Assembly (NCBI RefSeq): GCF_004365705.1
Contig: NZ_SOBN01000001.1
Span: 3,644,001 to 3,708,000 of the forward strand
Reading direction: 5' to 3'
Length of the DNA: 64,000 nt
Source: Streptomyces sp. 846.5
GTDB taxonomy: Bacteria > Actinomycetota > Actinomycetes > Streptomycetales > Streptomycetaceae
Shown: one piece after another, positions 54,539 through 63,474 of the stretch
Layout: each line of letters opens with the position of its first letter
How positions within the stretch are numbered: position 1 is the stretch's first letter
Position numbers and translations under genes: made by a program
Notes under the pieces: model-generated
What the model was told of the DNA's origin: nothing
Seen by the model: only the letters and a program-made list of their open reading frames with translations
Databases searched by the model: none

Positions 54539-54985
54539 TCAGGCGAGGGCGGTGGCCAGCAGGGCGAATGCGGCGATGATGACGGCGACGCGGACGTAGT
54601 GGAAGCGGTCCCAGCGGTTCATCTGCTCCTTCCAGTCCTCGGGCCGGTTCTCGGGGGTCCACGTCTTGCTCTGGTTGTTGATCGGGACGAGCAGCAGGAT
54701 CGACATGACCACGCTGAGGATCAGCAGCGCACCGGCGGTGACGACCAGGCCGGCGCCGTGGTGGTGCCATCCGGCGACGGCCCAGACCGCGACGAGGACG
54801 AGCGAGCCGATGTACCAGAACGGCATCACGGCGCCGAGCATCCGCCCCCCGTGGGCGCGGCCGAGTTGGCCGCTGTCCTCGGGGAGTGCGCTGAAGATCC
54901 GGTTCATGACGAAGGCGACGGAGAACTCCACCCCCACCATCACGCCGGTGACCACGATGGTGACGACCTCAAGTGCGTCCAGCAT
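54539..54985 (-). CDS. DUF1772 (anthrone-oxygenase-like) membrane protein
   Basis: A 148-residue protein with four hydrophobic helices (about residues 8-30, 52-72, 80-100 and 128-146). The segment NNQSKTWTPENRPEDWKEQMNRWDRFHYVR (in parts) between helices 3 and 4 is the family signature. Some members act as anthrone oxygenases; most are uncharacterised. ATG at 54985 with GAGGGG upstream. Divergent from a TetR gene across clear operator-like repeats. Confidence 0.85.
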   Translation of the reverse strand: MLDALEVVTIVVTGVMVGVEFSVAFVMNRIFSALPEDSGQLGRAHGGRMLGAVMPFWYIGSLVLVAVWAVAGWHHHGAGLVVTAGALLILSVVMSILLLVPINNQSKTWTPENRPEDWKEQMNRWDRFHYVRVAVIIAAFALLATALA

Positions 54986-55002
54986 GATGACCCCTCTTGG
55001 AA

Positions 55003-55017
55003 TCTAGTGTTGCTAGC
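55003..55017. promoter_or_regulatory. imperfect TetR operator, DUF1772 side
   Basis: TCTAGTGTTGCTAGC matches the perfect site at 55054 in 11 of 15 positions and lies 17 bp in front of the DUF1772 start. Confidence 0.55.
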
Positions 55018-55053
55018 TGATGAGGCAACGCTAGTACTACTACTGCTTGATTG

Positions 55054-55068
55054 TCTAGCAGTGCTAGA
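55054..55068. promoter_or_regulatory. perfect TetR operator, tetR side
   Basis: TCTAGCA-G-TGCTAGA is a perfect 7-1-7 inverted repeat, 8 bp in front of the tetR start codon. With the imperfect copy 51 bp away it covers both divergent promoters. Confidence 0.8.
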
Positions 55069-55076
55069 ATCGAATC

Positions 55077-55658
55077 ATGTCGGTACAGGAACGCAAGGAG
55101 CGCGAGCGGGCGGGCCGCGAGCGCCTCATCGTGGCGACGGCCCGCGAACTCGCCGAGCAGCAGGGCTGGGACGCGGTCACCACCCGCCGGCTCGCCGAGC
55201 GCATCGAATACAGCCAGCCCGTCCTCTACAGCCACTTCCGCGGCAAGCGCGAGATCATCGGCGCCGTCGCCCTCGAAGGCGCCGCCGAGATGGCCGCGGC
55301 GCTGCGGGCCGCGACCCGAGGCGCCGCGGGCGGCCCGCGCGAGCGGGTCGCCGCCCTCGCCCGCGGCTACCTCGACTTCGCCGAGCGCAACCCGGCGGTC
55401 TACGACGCCATGTTCCAGCTCGACGGCGGCCTGGCCTTCGCAGCCGAGGACACCCCGGAGCCGCTGAAGGACGCCTTCGCCGCCCTGCTGGAGAACCTGG
55501 GCGAGGTCGCCGGGGACGGCATCGACCCGGGGCTGTTCACCGAGCTGTTCTGGGCGTCCCTGCACGGACTGGCCACTCTCACCCGGGCGGGACGGCTCCC
55601 ACCGGAGGACACCGACCGGAGGGTGCAGCTGCTGGTGGACCGGCTCGCCGTGGTCTGA
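55077..55658 (+). CDS. TetR-family repressor
   Basis: A 193-residue regulator. HTH domain residues about 15-60 (RERLIVATARELAEQQGWDAVTTRRLAERIEYSQPVLYSHF in parts), then a ligand domain with a WHG-like stretch (LFTELFWASLHGLATLTRAG) that places it in the TetR_C_13/WHG group. No ribosome site is obvious; the start is only 8 bp from the operator, so the mRNA is probably leaderless or nearly so. Likely target is the divergent DUF1772 gene and itself. Confidence 0.88.
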   Translation: MSVQERKERERAGRERLIVATARELAEQQGWDAVTTRRLAERIEYSQPVLYSHFRGKREIIGAVALEGAAEMAAALRAATRGAAGGPRERVAALARGYLDFAERNPAVYDAMFQLDGGLAFAAEDTPEPLKDAFAALLENLGEVAGDGIDPGLFTELFWASLHGLATLTRAGRLPPEDTDRRVQLLVDRLAVV

Positions 55659-55727
55659 CAGCGACATGGGTCACAGTTGCAAGCGATGTGCTTGCAATAG
55701 TTAGCACCGGGGGTGCATGGTGGGGGC

Positions 55728-56165
55728 ATGGCCTCACTGAACGTCGGCTCGCTCGGCGAGTACATCCGTGAGCAGCGGCGGCATGCGCAGTACTCACTGC
55801 GTCAGCTCGCCGACGCCGCAGGGGTGTCCAATCCGTATCTCAGTCAGATCGAGCGCGGGTTGCGGAAGCCGAGTGCGGAGATCCTGCAGCAGATCGCGAA
55901 GGCGCTGCGGATCTCGGCGGAGACGCTGTACGTGCAGGCGGGGATCCTCGACGAACGCGAGGAGGCCGGCCTGGAGCTCCGGGCCGCGATCTTCGCGGAC
56001 TCACTGATCAACGAGCGGCAGAAGCAGGTGCTGCTCGCCGTCTACGACTCCTTCCTCAAGGAGAACGCCCACGAGGGCGAGACCGAGGCGGAGCCGGGGA
56101 CACCTGCCGGCAGGACCCAGGAAGATCCCGACCAGGGGAGGAACTCCCATGCCCATCACCGATGA
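55728..56165 (+). CDS. XRE-family HTH regulator upstream of the HbhA-like gene
   Basis: A 145-residue regulator. Residues about 5-65 are a Cro/C1-type HTH (LGEYIREQRRHAQYSLRQLADAAGVSNPYLSQIERGLRKPSAEIL in parts), then helices and an acidic, charged tail. The order XRE regulator, HbhA-like, DUF2516 is the same as Rv0474-Rv0475-Rv0476 of M. tuberculosis as I remember it. Its end overlaps the next gene by 17 bp. The start ATG at 55728 is preferred to the ATG at 55713 by position. Confidence 0.9.
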   Translation: MASLNVGSLGEYIREQRRHAQYSLRQLADAAGVSNPYLSQIERGLRKPSAEILQQIAKALRISAETLYVQAGILDEREEAGLELRAAIFADSLINERQKQVLLAVYDSFLKENAHEGETEAEPGTPAGRTQEDPDQGRNSHAHHR

Positions 56166-56724
56166 TCTGCGCAAGACCCTTTCGGACCCCACGCCGCTGT
56201 ACGCGCTCGCCGGCGCCGGCGACCTCGCGGTGGAGAAGCTGCGCGAGGTGCCCGAGAAGGCGGCGACCCTTGCCGCCACCGACCGCAAGGTCGTGCAGGA
56301 GCAGGCCGCGACCCGGCTGAAGGAGGCCCAGACGCGGCTGACCGAGGCGCAGGCCAAGGTCAGCGAGACCGTGTCGAGCTTGCCCAGCGACTTCAAGTCG
56401 CTGCAGGAGAAGGCCCAGGACCTGGCGCTGCAGTCGGTCGGCCGGGCCGCCGAGCTGGCCGTCAAGGCGCGCGAGGTGTACGACGAGCTGGCCGAGCGCG
56501 GCAAGGTCGTCGTGGACCGCCAGCGCAAGGAGACGGCGGACGGGCTGGTCGGCATCGCCGGCACGGCGGAGTCCAAGGCCGACGCCTTCGCGGCGGAGGT
56601 CGACCAGGTCGCCGAGACGGCGGCCGAGAAGGCCGTGGACGTCGCCGCCGCGGTCGAGCCGGAGGCGCCGGCCAAGCCGGCTGCCAAGCGGACCACGCCG
56701 CGCAAGAGCGCGCCCAAGGCCTGA
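56149..56724 (+). CDS. HbhA-like coiled-coil protein
   Basis: A 191-residue protein, almost all helical. The N-terminus LRKTLSDPTPLYALAGAGDLAVEKLREVP (in parts) matches HbhA openings. A long alanine/glutamate/lysine coiled coil runs from about residues 40 to 150, and the end is a Lys/Pro/Ala repeat tail (EAPAKPAAKRTTPRKSAPKA). In mycobacteria the lysine-rich tail binds heparin and the protein affects adhesion and growth; in a saprophyte it more likely binds membrane or cell-envelope components. GGGGAGG precedes the ATG. A strong terminator follows. Confidence 0.85.
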   Translation: MPITDDLRKTLSDPTPLYALAGAGDLAVEKLREVPEKAATLAATDRKVVQEQAATRLKEAQTRLTEAQAKVSETVSSLPSDFKSLQEKAQDLALQSVGRAAELAVKAREVYDELAERGKVVVDRQRKETADGLVGIAGTAESKADAFAAEVDQVAETAAEKAVDVAAAVEPEAPAKPAAKRTTPRKSAPKA

Positions 56725-56745
56725 ACAGGCGGTCAGCAGGGAAGG

Positions 56746-56779
56746 AAGGGACGCGCCGGGCACCTCCGGCGCGTCCCTT
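56746..56779 (+). terminator. terminator after the HbhA-like gene
   Basis: A 14-bp perfect stem beginning AAGGGACGCGCCGG, with a 6-nt loop and ending CCCTTTCGTT, 21 bp after the stop. Confidence 0.85.
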
Positions 56780-56860
56780 TCGTTCAGTCCAGCGGGGGCA
56801 GCCCCGTGGGACGATGAGCCGCAGAATCCGGCAGGACTGTGCGGGGCCTAAGGAGATGTG

Positions 56861-57241
56861 ATGGGCGAGCAACTGGCTGGCGGCATCCTGGTGGACTGGT
56901 TCAGCAATGTGCTGGGGTGGCTGATGCTCGCCCTGCTCGTGTTCAAGGTGTTCGTCTTCATCGACGCCGCCTTCCGGCGCGAGGACGCCTACCGGGCCGT
57001 GGACAAGCAGACCAAGCCGTTCTGGCTGATCGTGCTGGGCCTGGCGGTGGCGGTGAGCGTCTTCGCGGTGCCCGGCCTGGGCCAGATGCTCAGCCTGATC
57101 GGCCTGGTGGCGGCGATCGTCTACATGGTGGACGTCCGCCCCCGGATCCGGGCGATCTCGCCGCAGCGGCGCGGCAAGGGCCGCCTGGGCGGCGGCAAGA
57201 AGGACGACCGGAGCAACATGGGGCCGTACGGACCCTGGTGA
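56861..57241 (+). CDS. DUF2516 membrane protein (Rv0476-like)
   Basis: A 126-residue protein with three hydrophobic helices (about residues 14-34, 52-72 and 75-92) and a basic cytoplasmic tail (RAISPQRRGKGRLGGGKKDD). The segment VFIDAAFRREDAYRAVDKQTKPFW is the family core. The ATG at 56861 has AAGGAG 5 bases upstream, while the GTG at 56858 is too close. Conserved next to hbhA in actinobacteria; function unknown. Confidence 0.85.
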   Translation: MGEQLAGGILVDWFSNVLGWLMLALLVFKVFVFIDAAFRREDAYRAVDKQTKPFWLIVLGLAVAVSVFAVPGLGQMLSLIGLVAAIVYMVDVRPRIRAISPQRRGKGRLGGGKKDDRSNMGPYGPW

Positions 57242-57259
57242 CAGCTGCCTGACGACGGA

Positions 57260-57281
57260 CCGCCGCGTCCCGCAGCGGCGG
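57260..57281. terminator. hairpin between DUF2516 and the phosphatase gene
   Basis: CCGCCGC/GCGGCGG, 7 bp, with an 8-nt loop between two convergent genes. Confidence 0.5.
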
Positions 57282-57289
57282 ACGCCCGG

Positions 57290-58603
57290 CTACACGTAGG
57301 TGACCGGCGCGCTGCCGCTGCGGGTGAGCAGCAGGACGGCGACGTCGTCGGCGAGCGCGCCGCCGTTGAGGTCCTCGACCTCGGACATGGCCGTATCGAT
57401 CAGCAGTTCGTCGCGCAGGCCGCTCTCCTGGTGGTCGCCGATCATCGCGATCAGCCCCTCCTGGCCGAGCCGGCGCGTGCCCGCCCCTATCCGGCCCTCG
57501 ATCAGGCCGTCGGTGTAGAGCATCAGGCCCCACTCCGAGCCCAGCCTGACCTTGCGCGGCGGCCACTGCTCCTCCCCGCTGTCGCCGAGCATCGGCAGCA
57601 GGCCCAGGGCCGGGCCGCCGAAGTCGTACGGGAGCAGCTCGGGGTCGCGGTCCTCGCGCAGCAGCAGCGGCGCGGGGTGTCCGGCGAGGTGCAGCTCGGC
57701 GTACTCGCTCTCCGGTTCGATCGCGAGCATGCACAGGGTCGCGAAGATCTCCTCGCTGCGGCGCTCGTGCTCCAGCACCCGCTGGAGCGTGCTGAGCAGT
57801 GCCTCGCCCTGGAGTCCGGCGAAGACCAGGGTGCGCCAGGCGATCCGCAGCGCGACTCCGAGCGCGGCCTCGTCCGGGCCGTGGCCGCAGACGTCGCCGA
57901 TGACGACATGGACGGTGCCGTCGGCGGTGCGGACGGCGTCGTAGAAGTCGCCGCCGAGCAGCGCGCGGCGGCGGCCGGGGCGGTAGCGGGCGTGGAAGGC
58001 CAGGCCCGATCCCTCCAGCAGCGGGGTGGGCAGCAGATGCCGCTGCAGGCGGGCGTTCTCCTGGCCGCGCAGCTCGGCCTCGACCAGCCTGCGCTGGGAC
58101 TCGTCCGCCCGCTTGCGCTCGACGGCGTAGCGGACCGCGCGGGTCAGCAGCCGGCCGTCGATCTCCTGCTTGACCAGGAAGTCCTGGGCGCCGGCCGCGA
58201 CCGCGGCCGCGCCGAGGTGGACGTCGGCGGTGCTGGTGACGGCGAGCACGGCGGTACGGGGTGCGCGGCGCAGCAGCCGGCGCAGGCCGTCCAGGCCGCC
58301 GCCGTCCGGGAGTTCGAGGTCGAGCAGGACGCAGGCGGTGTCGGCGTTGAGCATGGCCGTGCCGGCGTCGAGGGTGCGGGCCCAGCGGAGCTGCACCTCG
58401 GGGCCGACCTCGGCGAGGAGGTTGTGGAACGCCTCGGCGTCCTGCGGGCTGTCGTCGATGAGCAGCACGGAGAGGACGCCTCCGGCCGGGGTCACCGGAG
58501 CCGGGAGCGGAGCGGTGGCCACCGTGGCAGGGCGTGGGCGCGGTATCGGTCGCGGACTGGCCGTGCTCGACTGCGGGTCGTGCGCGCGTTCGATCGCGGG
58601 CAT
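57290..58603 (-). CDS. response-regulator receiver fused to PP2C (SpoIIE-type) phosphatase
   Basis: A 437-residue regulator. A Pro-rich lead (1-40) is followed by a receiver domain (SVLLIDDSPQDAEAF at 45, phospho-acceptor in CVLLDLELPDGG near 95), a linker helix with RKRADESQRRLVEAELR, and a PPM/SpoIIE phosphatase (about 205-432). That domain has GGDFYDAV, IGDVCGHGPDEAAL, YTDGLIEGR and ADDVAVLLL metal motifs. Such proteins dephosphorylate anti-sigma-factor antagonists. No kinase or antagonist gene is adjacent. The ATG at 58603 has GGGAGG 8 bases upstream. The receiver Lys is in FLVKQEI. Confidence 0.92.
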   Translation of the reverse strand: MPAIERAHDPQSSTASPRPIPRPRPATVATAPLPAPVTPAGGVLSVLLIDDSPQDAEAFHNLLAEVGPEVQLRWARTLDAGTAMLNADTACVLLDLELPDGGGLDGLRRLLRRAPRTAVLAVTSTADVHLGAAAVAAGAQDFLVKQEIDGRLLTRAVRYAVERKRADESQRRLVEAELRGQENARLQRHLLPTPLLEGSGLAFHARYRPGRRRALLGGDFYDAVRTADGTVHVVIGDVCGHGPDEAALGVALRIAWRTLVFAGLQGEALLSTLQRVLEHERRSEEIFATLCMLAIEPESEYAELHLAGHPAPLLLREDRDPELLPYDFGGPALGLLPMLGDSGEEQWPPRKVRLGSEWGLMLYTDGLIEGRIGAGTRRLGQEGLIAMIGDHQESGLRDELLIDTAMSEVEDLNGGALADDVAVLLLTRSGSAPVTYV

Positions 58604-58854
58604 CAGCGATACCTCCCTCTCCCTGGCTGTGCAACGGTTGACCGGCGGAAGCAGTGCCCATAAGACACCACGAACCTGCCCTGTTCCCGTGACCCTAACG
58701 TGATCTCCACAGGCCCTTCGCACACCGTGGCGCCGGCCCGGCGAAGTGACCGGGGATACCTGTGGCCTGCGGTGGGACTGATGGGGCCGCAGATATCCCG
58801 GAGCCCGCGCGGGGCCTGGGGCGGTAGCGTGCGACCTATCGAGAGGAGTGCGTG

Positions 58855-59388
58855 ATGGAGATCACGTCGATTCAGGGTGATATCACCGAGCAGGCGGTGG
58901 ACGCGGTGGTGAACGCGGCCAACTCCTCTCTGCTGGGTGGTGGCGGGGTCGACGGGGCCATTCACCGGAGGGGCGGGCCGGAGATCCTGGCGGCCTGCCG
59001 GGCGCTGCGGGCGTCGCACTACGGCAAGGGTCTGGCGACCGGGCAGGCCGTGGCGACGACCGCCGGGAGGCTGCCGGCGCGCTGGGTGATCCACACCGTC
59101 GGGCCGGTGTATGCGGCGCAGGATCCGGGCCGGGCCGCCCTGCTGGCCTCCTGCTACCGCGAATCGCTGCGGGTCGCGGACGAGCTGGGCGCGCGGACGG
59201 TGGCGATGCCGGCCGTCTCGACCGGCGTCTACGGCTGGCCGGCGGACGACGCCGCGAGGATCGCGCTGCGGACGGTGCGGGAGGTGGCTCTGGGAACCGG
59301 GAGCCGGGTGGCCGAGGTGCGGTTCGTGCTGTTCGGGACTGAGGCGTTCGGGGTGTTCGAGTCCGTGCGCCTGGAGTTGGGCCTGTGA
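58855..59388 (+). CDS. macrodomain protein, O-acetyl-ADP-ribose deacetylase-like (YmdB type)
   Basis: A 177-residue macrodomain that binds ADP-ribose and would deacetylate O-acetyl-ADP-ribose or remove ADP-ribose from proteins. [39 protein letters not shown] (in parts) includes the catalytic Asn and Asp, and [19 protein letters not shown] the phosphate loop. The ATG at 58855 lies 6 bases after AGGAG; the preceding GTG is too close. Stand-alone transcription unit. Confidence 0.93.
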   Translation: MEITSIQGDITEQAVDAVVNAANSSLLGGGGVDGAIHRRGGPEILAACRALRASHYGKGLATGQAVATTAGRLPARWVIHTVGPVYAAQDPGRAALLASCYRESLRVADELGARTVAMPAVSTGVYGWPADDAARIALRTVREVALGTGSRVAEVRFVLFGTEAFGVFESVRLELGL

Positions 59389-59494
59389 TGCACGGGACCG
59401 GGCTTGGGGCATGGGTCCATGGTGGCCTGAGCGGGCGTCAACACGCCATAAGTATTCGATAACTCGTTCGAGTGAAAGTGGTTCGTGCCGCCTG

Positions 59495-60553
59495 CTAGTC
59501 GGGTCGGACGACCCCCAGGATGGGCATCGAGCCTGCGGCCGAGAGCTCGACCTTCGCACCCGGGTGCGGGGCCTGGATGATCGCGCCGTCGCCCACGTAG
59601 AGCGCCACATGGCTGGCGTCCGGGAAATAGATGATCAGATCACCGGGACGCAGCTGCGCCACCGGAACGTGGGGCAGCTGGGCCCACTGCTGCTCCGAGG
59701 TACGCGGAATCGAACGGCCGGCCGCCTGCCAGGCCCGCATGGTGAGCCCCGAGCAGTCGAAGCCGACCGGCCCGGTGCCGCCCCAGATGTAGGGGTGGCC
59801 GATCTGGGCGGCGGCGTAGGCGATCGCCGCATCGCTGAGCGCGGTGCCGGGGCGGGCCAGGTCGGCGGGGGTCAGCGTGGAACGCCAGGCCATCTGCGCG
59901 GCCAAGGCGGTATCGGCCTGCGCCTGCTGGAGCTGGGCAAGCTGGGCGGCCTTGAGCGAGGCGAGCAGCGACCTCGCGGCAGCCAGCTCGGACTGGATGG
60001 AGCGCACCGCCGCCGCGGCCGCGGCCTGCTGGGCCGCCAGGTTCTGCAGCTGGGCGCTGGCCGCGTTGCCGTAGGCGACGAGCTGGGACTGGGTGGTGCG
60101 CAGGGCCGTGACGAGGTCGGCGGCGGAGGCATTGGCCCGGTCGGCGAGCGGGATGGAGTCGAGATAGCCCTCCGGATCGGAGGACAGCAGCAGCCGCACG
60201 CTCGGCGGCAGCCCGCCGTCGCGGTAGGCGGCAGCCGCGACCTGGTCGATCATCGTGGTCAGCGCGGCGACCCGGCCCTGCGCGGCCTCGATGCCCTTGG
60301 CAATGGCGACGACCTGCAGCGCTCCGGTCCGGACCGCCTCGGTGGCGGTGTCATAGCGGGCGGTGGCGGATTCGGCCTGCCGGTAGAGGACCGCCAGCCG
60401 CTGCCGTACCTCGACCACCCGGGAGGCGGTGCTGCCGGACGCTGCCGGAGCGGAGGGCGCGGGTGCGCCGGAAGCGGCCGGGGCGAACACGGTGGCCGCG
60501 GCGAGGGCGCAGGCGGTGAGGGCCAGCAGTCCCGGGCGACGCTTGCGGGGCAT
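59495..60553 (-). CDS. secreted NlpC/P60 peptidoglycan endopeptidase
   Basis: A 352-residue exported cell-wall hydrolase (RipA/Iap type). Signal peptide [27 protein letters not shown] (in parts) at 1-30; long coiled coil at 45-230; NlpC/P60 domain from about 245 with catalytic Cys in VGFDCSGL (about 264), His in [10 protein letters not shown] (about 314) and a third polar residue in QAPHPGAKV. It cuts D-Glu–mDAP/LL-DAP stem peptides in family members. GGAGGTG precedes the ATG at 60553. A perfect palindrome lies 15 bp upstream. Confidence 0.92.
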   Translation of the reverse strand: MPRKRRPGLLALTACALAAATVFAPAASGAPAPSAPAASGSTASRVVEVRQRLAVLYRQAESATARYDTATEAVRTGALQVVAIAKGIEAAQGRVAALTTMIDQVAAAAYRDGGLPPSVRLLLSSDPEGYLDSIPLADRANASAADLVTALRTTQSQLVAYGNAASAQLQNLAAQQAAAAAAVRSIQSELAAARSLLASLKAAQLAQLQQAQADTALAAQMAWRSTLTPADLARPGTALSDAAIAYAAAQIGHPYIWGGTGPVGFDCSGLTMRAWQAAGRSIPRTSEQQWAQLPHVPVAQLRPGDLIIYFPDASHVALYVGDGAIIQAPHPGAKVELSAAGSMPILGVVRPD

Positions 60554-60568
60554 CGCGCACCTCCAGAT

Positions 60569-60583
60569 CTGACGGTCCGTCAG
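60569..60583. promoter_or_regulatory. palindrome upstream of the NlpC/P60 gene
   Basis: CTGACGG-T-CCGTCAG, a perfect 7-1-7 inverted repeat of TetR-operator style, 15 bp in front of the hydrolase start and just before the end of the upstream methyltransferase gene. Confidence 0.6.
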
Positions 60584-60627
60584 TAACCGTTGGATCGTGG
60601 CACGCTGAACAGCAAAAAGGAACAGGG

Positions 60628-61467
60628 TTAGAGCAGCGCCGGTGCCACCGCCTCCCAACGGACCGTCAGCTCCCCCAGCCGCCAGCGGCGCGGGTCTCCG
60701 ACGACCGGCCAGTCGGCGGAGACCGTGCGGGCGGCGGCGATCCAGCGCTGCCGCGCCCCGAAGTCCGCGTAGGGCGCGGCCGCGGCCCAGGCACGGTCGA
60801 GGTCGCGGAGGAAGGCGTGAACCGGCTCGCCCGGGACATTGCGGTGGATCAGCGCCTTGGGGAGCCGTTCGGCCAGGTCGGACGGCCGGTCCAAGCCGCC
60901 CAGGCGGGCCGCGAAGGTCACCGTGCGGGGGCCCTCGCGGTCCAGGGCCACCCAGACGTGGCGGCGGCCGATCTCGTCACAGGTGCCCTCGACCAGCAGC
61001 CCGTCCGGCGCCAGCCGGGCCCGGAGCAGCGCCCAGGCGTCGGCGACCTGGGCCTCCTCGTACTGGCGCAGCACATTCGCGGCCCGGATCAGCAGCGCGC
61101 CGCCGGCACCGTCAGCGCCGTCGGCGCCGTCCAGCGGGACCTCGAAGCCGCCGCGCCGGAAGGTCAGCTCCGGCGGGCTCGCATAGTGCTGGGCGACGGC
61201 GACCCGTTCCGGTTCGATCTCGATCCCGACCACCCGTACGTCCGGCCGGACCGCCGCCAGCCTGCTGCGCAGCTCCACGGCCGTCCAGGGCGCCGCGCCG
61301 TAGCCGAGGTCGACCGCGACCGGGGGCGCGTCCGCGGCCCGGAGCGCCGGGGCGAGCTCCGCCGCGATCCAGCGGTCCATACGGCGCAGACGGTTGGGAT
61401 TGGTGGTCCCCCGGGTCACCGCCCCAACCGGCCGCGCGGACCGGCCGCCCGCTGTACGTACACGCAT
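60628..61467 (-). CDS. class I SAM-dependent methyltransferase-like protein
   Basis: A 279-residue protein with a Rossmann methyltransferase fold: basic lead, then [21 protein letters not shown] as SAM motif I (about residues 50-68), [17 protein letters not shown] as motif II, then [14 protein letters not shown] and [13 protein letters not shown]. The motif I ends DLGYGAAPW rather than DxGxGxG, which may indicate altered or lost activity. Long C-terminal domain without known motifs. Divergent from mshA, as in other streptomycetes. Substrate unknown. Confidence 0.8.
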   Translation of the reverse strand: MRVRTAGGRSARPVGAVTRGTTNPNRLRRMDRWIAAELAPALRAADAPPVAVDLGYGAAPWTAVELRSRLAAVRPDVRVVGIEIEPERVAVAQHYASPPELTFRRGGFEVPLDGADGADGAGGALLIRAANVLRQYEEAQVADAWALLRARLAPDGLLVEGTCDEIGRRHVWVALDREGPRTVTFAARLGGLDRPSDLAERLPKALIHRNVPGEPVHAFLRDLDRAWAAAAPYADFGARQRWIAAARTVSADWPVVGDPRRWRLGELTVRWEAVAPALL

Positions 61468-61608
61468 GTCAGGCAGCGTACGCGGAGGCCGACAGGCGAA
61501 CGCCGGCAGCAGTCCGTCCCGAACAGGGGGAATCAGCCGAGGCCGGGCACTGTTGCCCCACTGTTGACGGGTCGCGCTGCGGCCGGAGCCGGAGCGAAAG
61601 GACGAGCG

Positions 61609-62925
61609 GTGACCCTGCGCCCTGCCCGCGTGGCAATGCTGAGTGTGCACACTTCCCCGCTGCACCAGCCGGGAACGGGTGACGCGGGGGGCATGAACGT
61701 CTATATCGTCGAGCTCTCCAAACGGCTGGCCGATCTCGGCGTCGAGGTGGAGATCTTCACCCGGGCCACCGGGTCGGACCTGCCGCCCACCGTGGAGCTG
61801 GCACCCGGCGTGCTGGTCCGGCATGTCACGGCCGGCCCCTTCGAGGGGCTCATGAAGGAGGACCTGCCCGCGCAGCTCTGCGCCTTCACCCACGGGGTGC
61901 TCCGCGCCGAGGCGGGCTACCGGCCCGGCTACTACGACCTGGTGCACTCGCACTACTGGCTGTCCGGGCAGGTCGGCTGGCTGGCCGCGGAGCGCTGGGG
62001 CGTCCCGCTGGTCCACACCATGCACACCATGGCCAAGGTCAAGAACGCCGCCCTCGCCGCCGGCGACACCCCCGAGCCCGCCGCCAGGATCATCGGCGAG
62101 AGCCAGGTCGTGGAGGCCGCCGACCGTCTCATCGCCAACACCACCGAGGAGGCGCACGAGCTGGCCGAGCACTACGGCGCCCGCGCCCGCCAGCTCTCCG
62201 TGGTGCACCCGGGGGTGAACCTGGAGGTCTTCCGGCCCGCCACGGCGACGCCGGTCGGCACCGTCGGCGACGCGGTGGACCATAGCGGCGCCCGCGCGGA
62301 GACGGCCGCGCGCGCGGAGATCCGGAGCCGGCTCGGCCTCCCGGTGGACGCGACGGTGCTGCTCTTCGCCGGGAGGATTCAGCCGCTCAAGGCCCCCGAC
62401 GTGCTGCTGAAGGCCGTGGCCGAGCTGCTGGAGCGGGACCCCTCACTGCGCGACCGGCTGGTGGTCCCCGTCGTCGGCGGACCCAGCGGCAGCGGCCTGG
62501 CCCGGCCCGAGAGCCTGCACAAACTCGCCGCCCAGCTCGGCATATCCGATGTGGTCCGGTTCCAACCCCCGGTCTGCCAGACCGAGCTCGCCGACTGGTA
62601 CCGCGCCGCCAGCGCCCTGGTGATGCCCTCCTACAGCGAGTCCTTCGGACTGGTCGCCCTGGAGGCCCAGGCCTGCGGCACCCCCGTGGTCGCCGCCTCG
62701 GTCGGCGGCCTGCCGGTGGCCGTGCGCGACGGCGAGACCGGCTTCCTGGTGAAGGGCCACGACCCCAGCGAGTGGGCCCACACGCTGCACCGTCTGGTCG
62801 ACGCCCCCGATCTGGGGCTGCGGATGGGCGCGGCCGCCGCCTGCCACGCCGCCAACTTCGGCTGGACCAATGCGGCCGCCGAGACGATCGAGGTGTACCG
62901 CGAGGCGATGGGCGCCGCGCGGTAA
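61609..62925 (+). CDS. mshA: D-inositol-3-phosphate glycosyltransferase MshA
   Basis: First step of mycothiol synthesis: joins GlcNAc from UDP-GlcNAc to 1-L-myo-inositol-1-phosphate. The 438-residue GT4 enzyme has the N-terminal [28 protein letters not shown] (in parts) with the UDP-binding [51 protein letters not shown], and [22 protein letters not shown] with the ExxxxxGxxxxE motif. GTG start at 61609 with AAAGGA upstream. Mycothiol is the actinobacterial thiol buffer. Confidence 0.96.
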   Translation: MTLRPARVAMLSVHTSPLHQPGTGDAGGMNVYIVELSKRLADLGVEVEIFTRATGSDLPPTVELAPGVLVRHVTAGPFEGLMKEDLPAQLCAFTHGVLRAEAGYRPGYYDLVHSHYWLSGQVGWLAAERWGVPLVHTMHTMAKVKNAALAAGDTPEPAARIIGESQVVEAADRLIANTTEEAHELAEHYGARARQLSVVHPGVNLEVFRPATATPVGTVGDAVDHSGARAETAARAEIRSRLGLPVDATVLLFAGRIQPLKAPDVLLKAVAELLERDPSLRDRLVVPVVGGPSGSGLARPESLHKLAAQLGISDVVRFQPPVCQTELADWYRAASALVMPSYSESFGLVALEAQACGTPVVAASVGGLPVAVRDGETGFLVKGHDPSEWAHTLHRLVDAPDLGLRMGAAAACHAANFGWTNAAAETIEVYREAMGAAR

Positions 62926-62934
62926 CGTCGGGGC

Positions 62935-63465
62935 ATGGATCAGGGCATGGACAACGAGGAGTCGGCCCGCGCGCGGGCGGTGGACGTACTGCGGTCGGCA
63001 CTGGACGACGCCGGAGTGGCCTGGGAGCAGCCCTCCGGCGACCCGCACACCTTTGTGGCGACCCTGCCGGGCAGCCGCAAGCTGTCCACCACCTGCTCAC
63101 TGCGGGTCGGCGAGCACACCCTCAGCATCAACGCCTTCGTGGTCCGCCACCCCGACGAGAACCACGAGGCGTTCTACCGCTGGCTGCTGGAACGCAACAC
63201 CCGCCTGTACGGGATCGCCTATGCGATCGACCGGCTCGGCGACGTGTACCTGGCCGGCCGGCTGCCGCTGGCGGCGGTGACGCCGGACGAGGTGGACCGG
63301 CTGCTGGGCGCGGTGCTCAGCAATGCGGACGAGCCCTTCAACACGCTGCTGGAGCTGGGGTTCGCCACGGCGATCAAGCGCGAGTGGGAGTGGCGCACGA
63401 AGCGCGGGGAGTCCACGCGCAACCTGGATGCGTTCACCCGACTGACCGGTGACGGGCGTTCCTGA
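62935..63465 (+). CDS. YbjN-domain protein downstream of mshA
   Basis: A 176-residue cytoplasmic protein. The T3SS-chaperone-like YbjN fold shows SLRVGEHTLSINAFVVRHPDENHEAFYRWLLERNTRLYGIAYAID (in parts), followed by a C-terminal helix region with FATAIKREWEWR. Function unknown. It starts 9 bp after mshA, so is co-transcribed. The long hairpin at 63475 ends the unit. Confidence 0.88.
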   Translation: MDQGMDNEESARARAVDVLRSALDDAGVAWEQPSGDPHTFVATLPGSRKLSTTCSLRVGEHTLSINAFVVRHPDENHEAFYRWLLERNTRLYGIAYAIDRLGDVYLAGRLPLAAVTPDEVDRLLGAVLSNADEPFNTLLELGFATAIKREWEWRTKRGESTRNLDAFTRLTGDGRS

Positions 63466-63474
63466 CCAGTTTTC

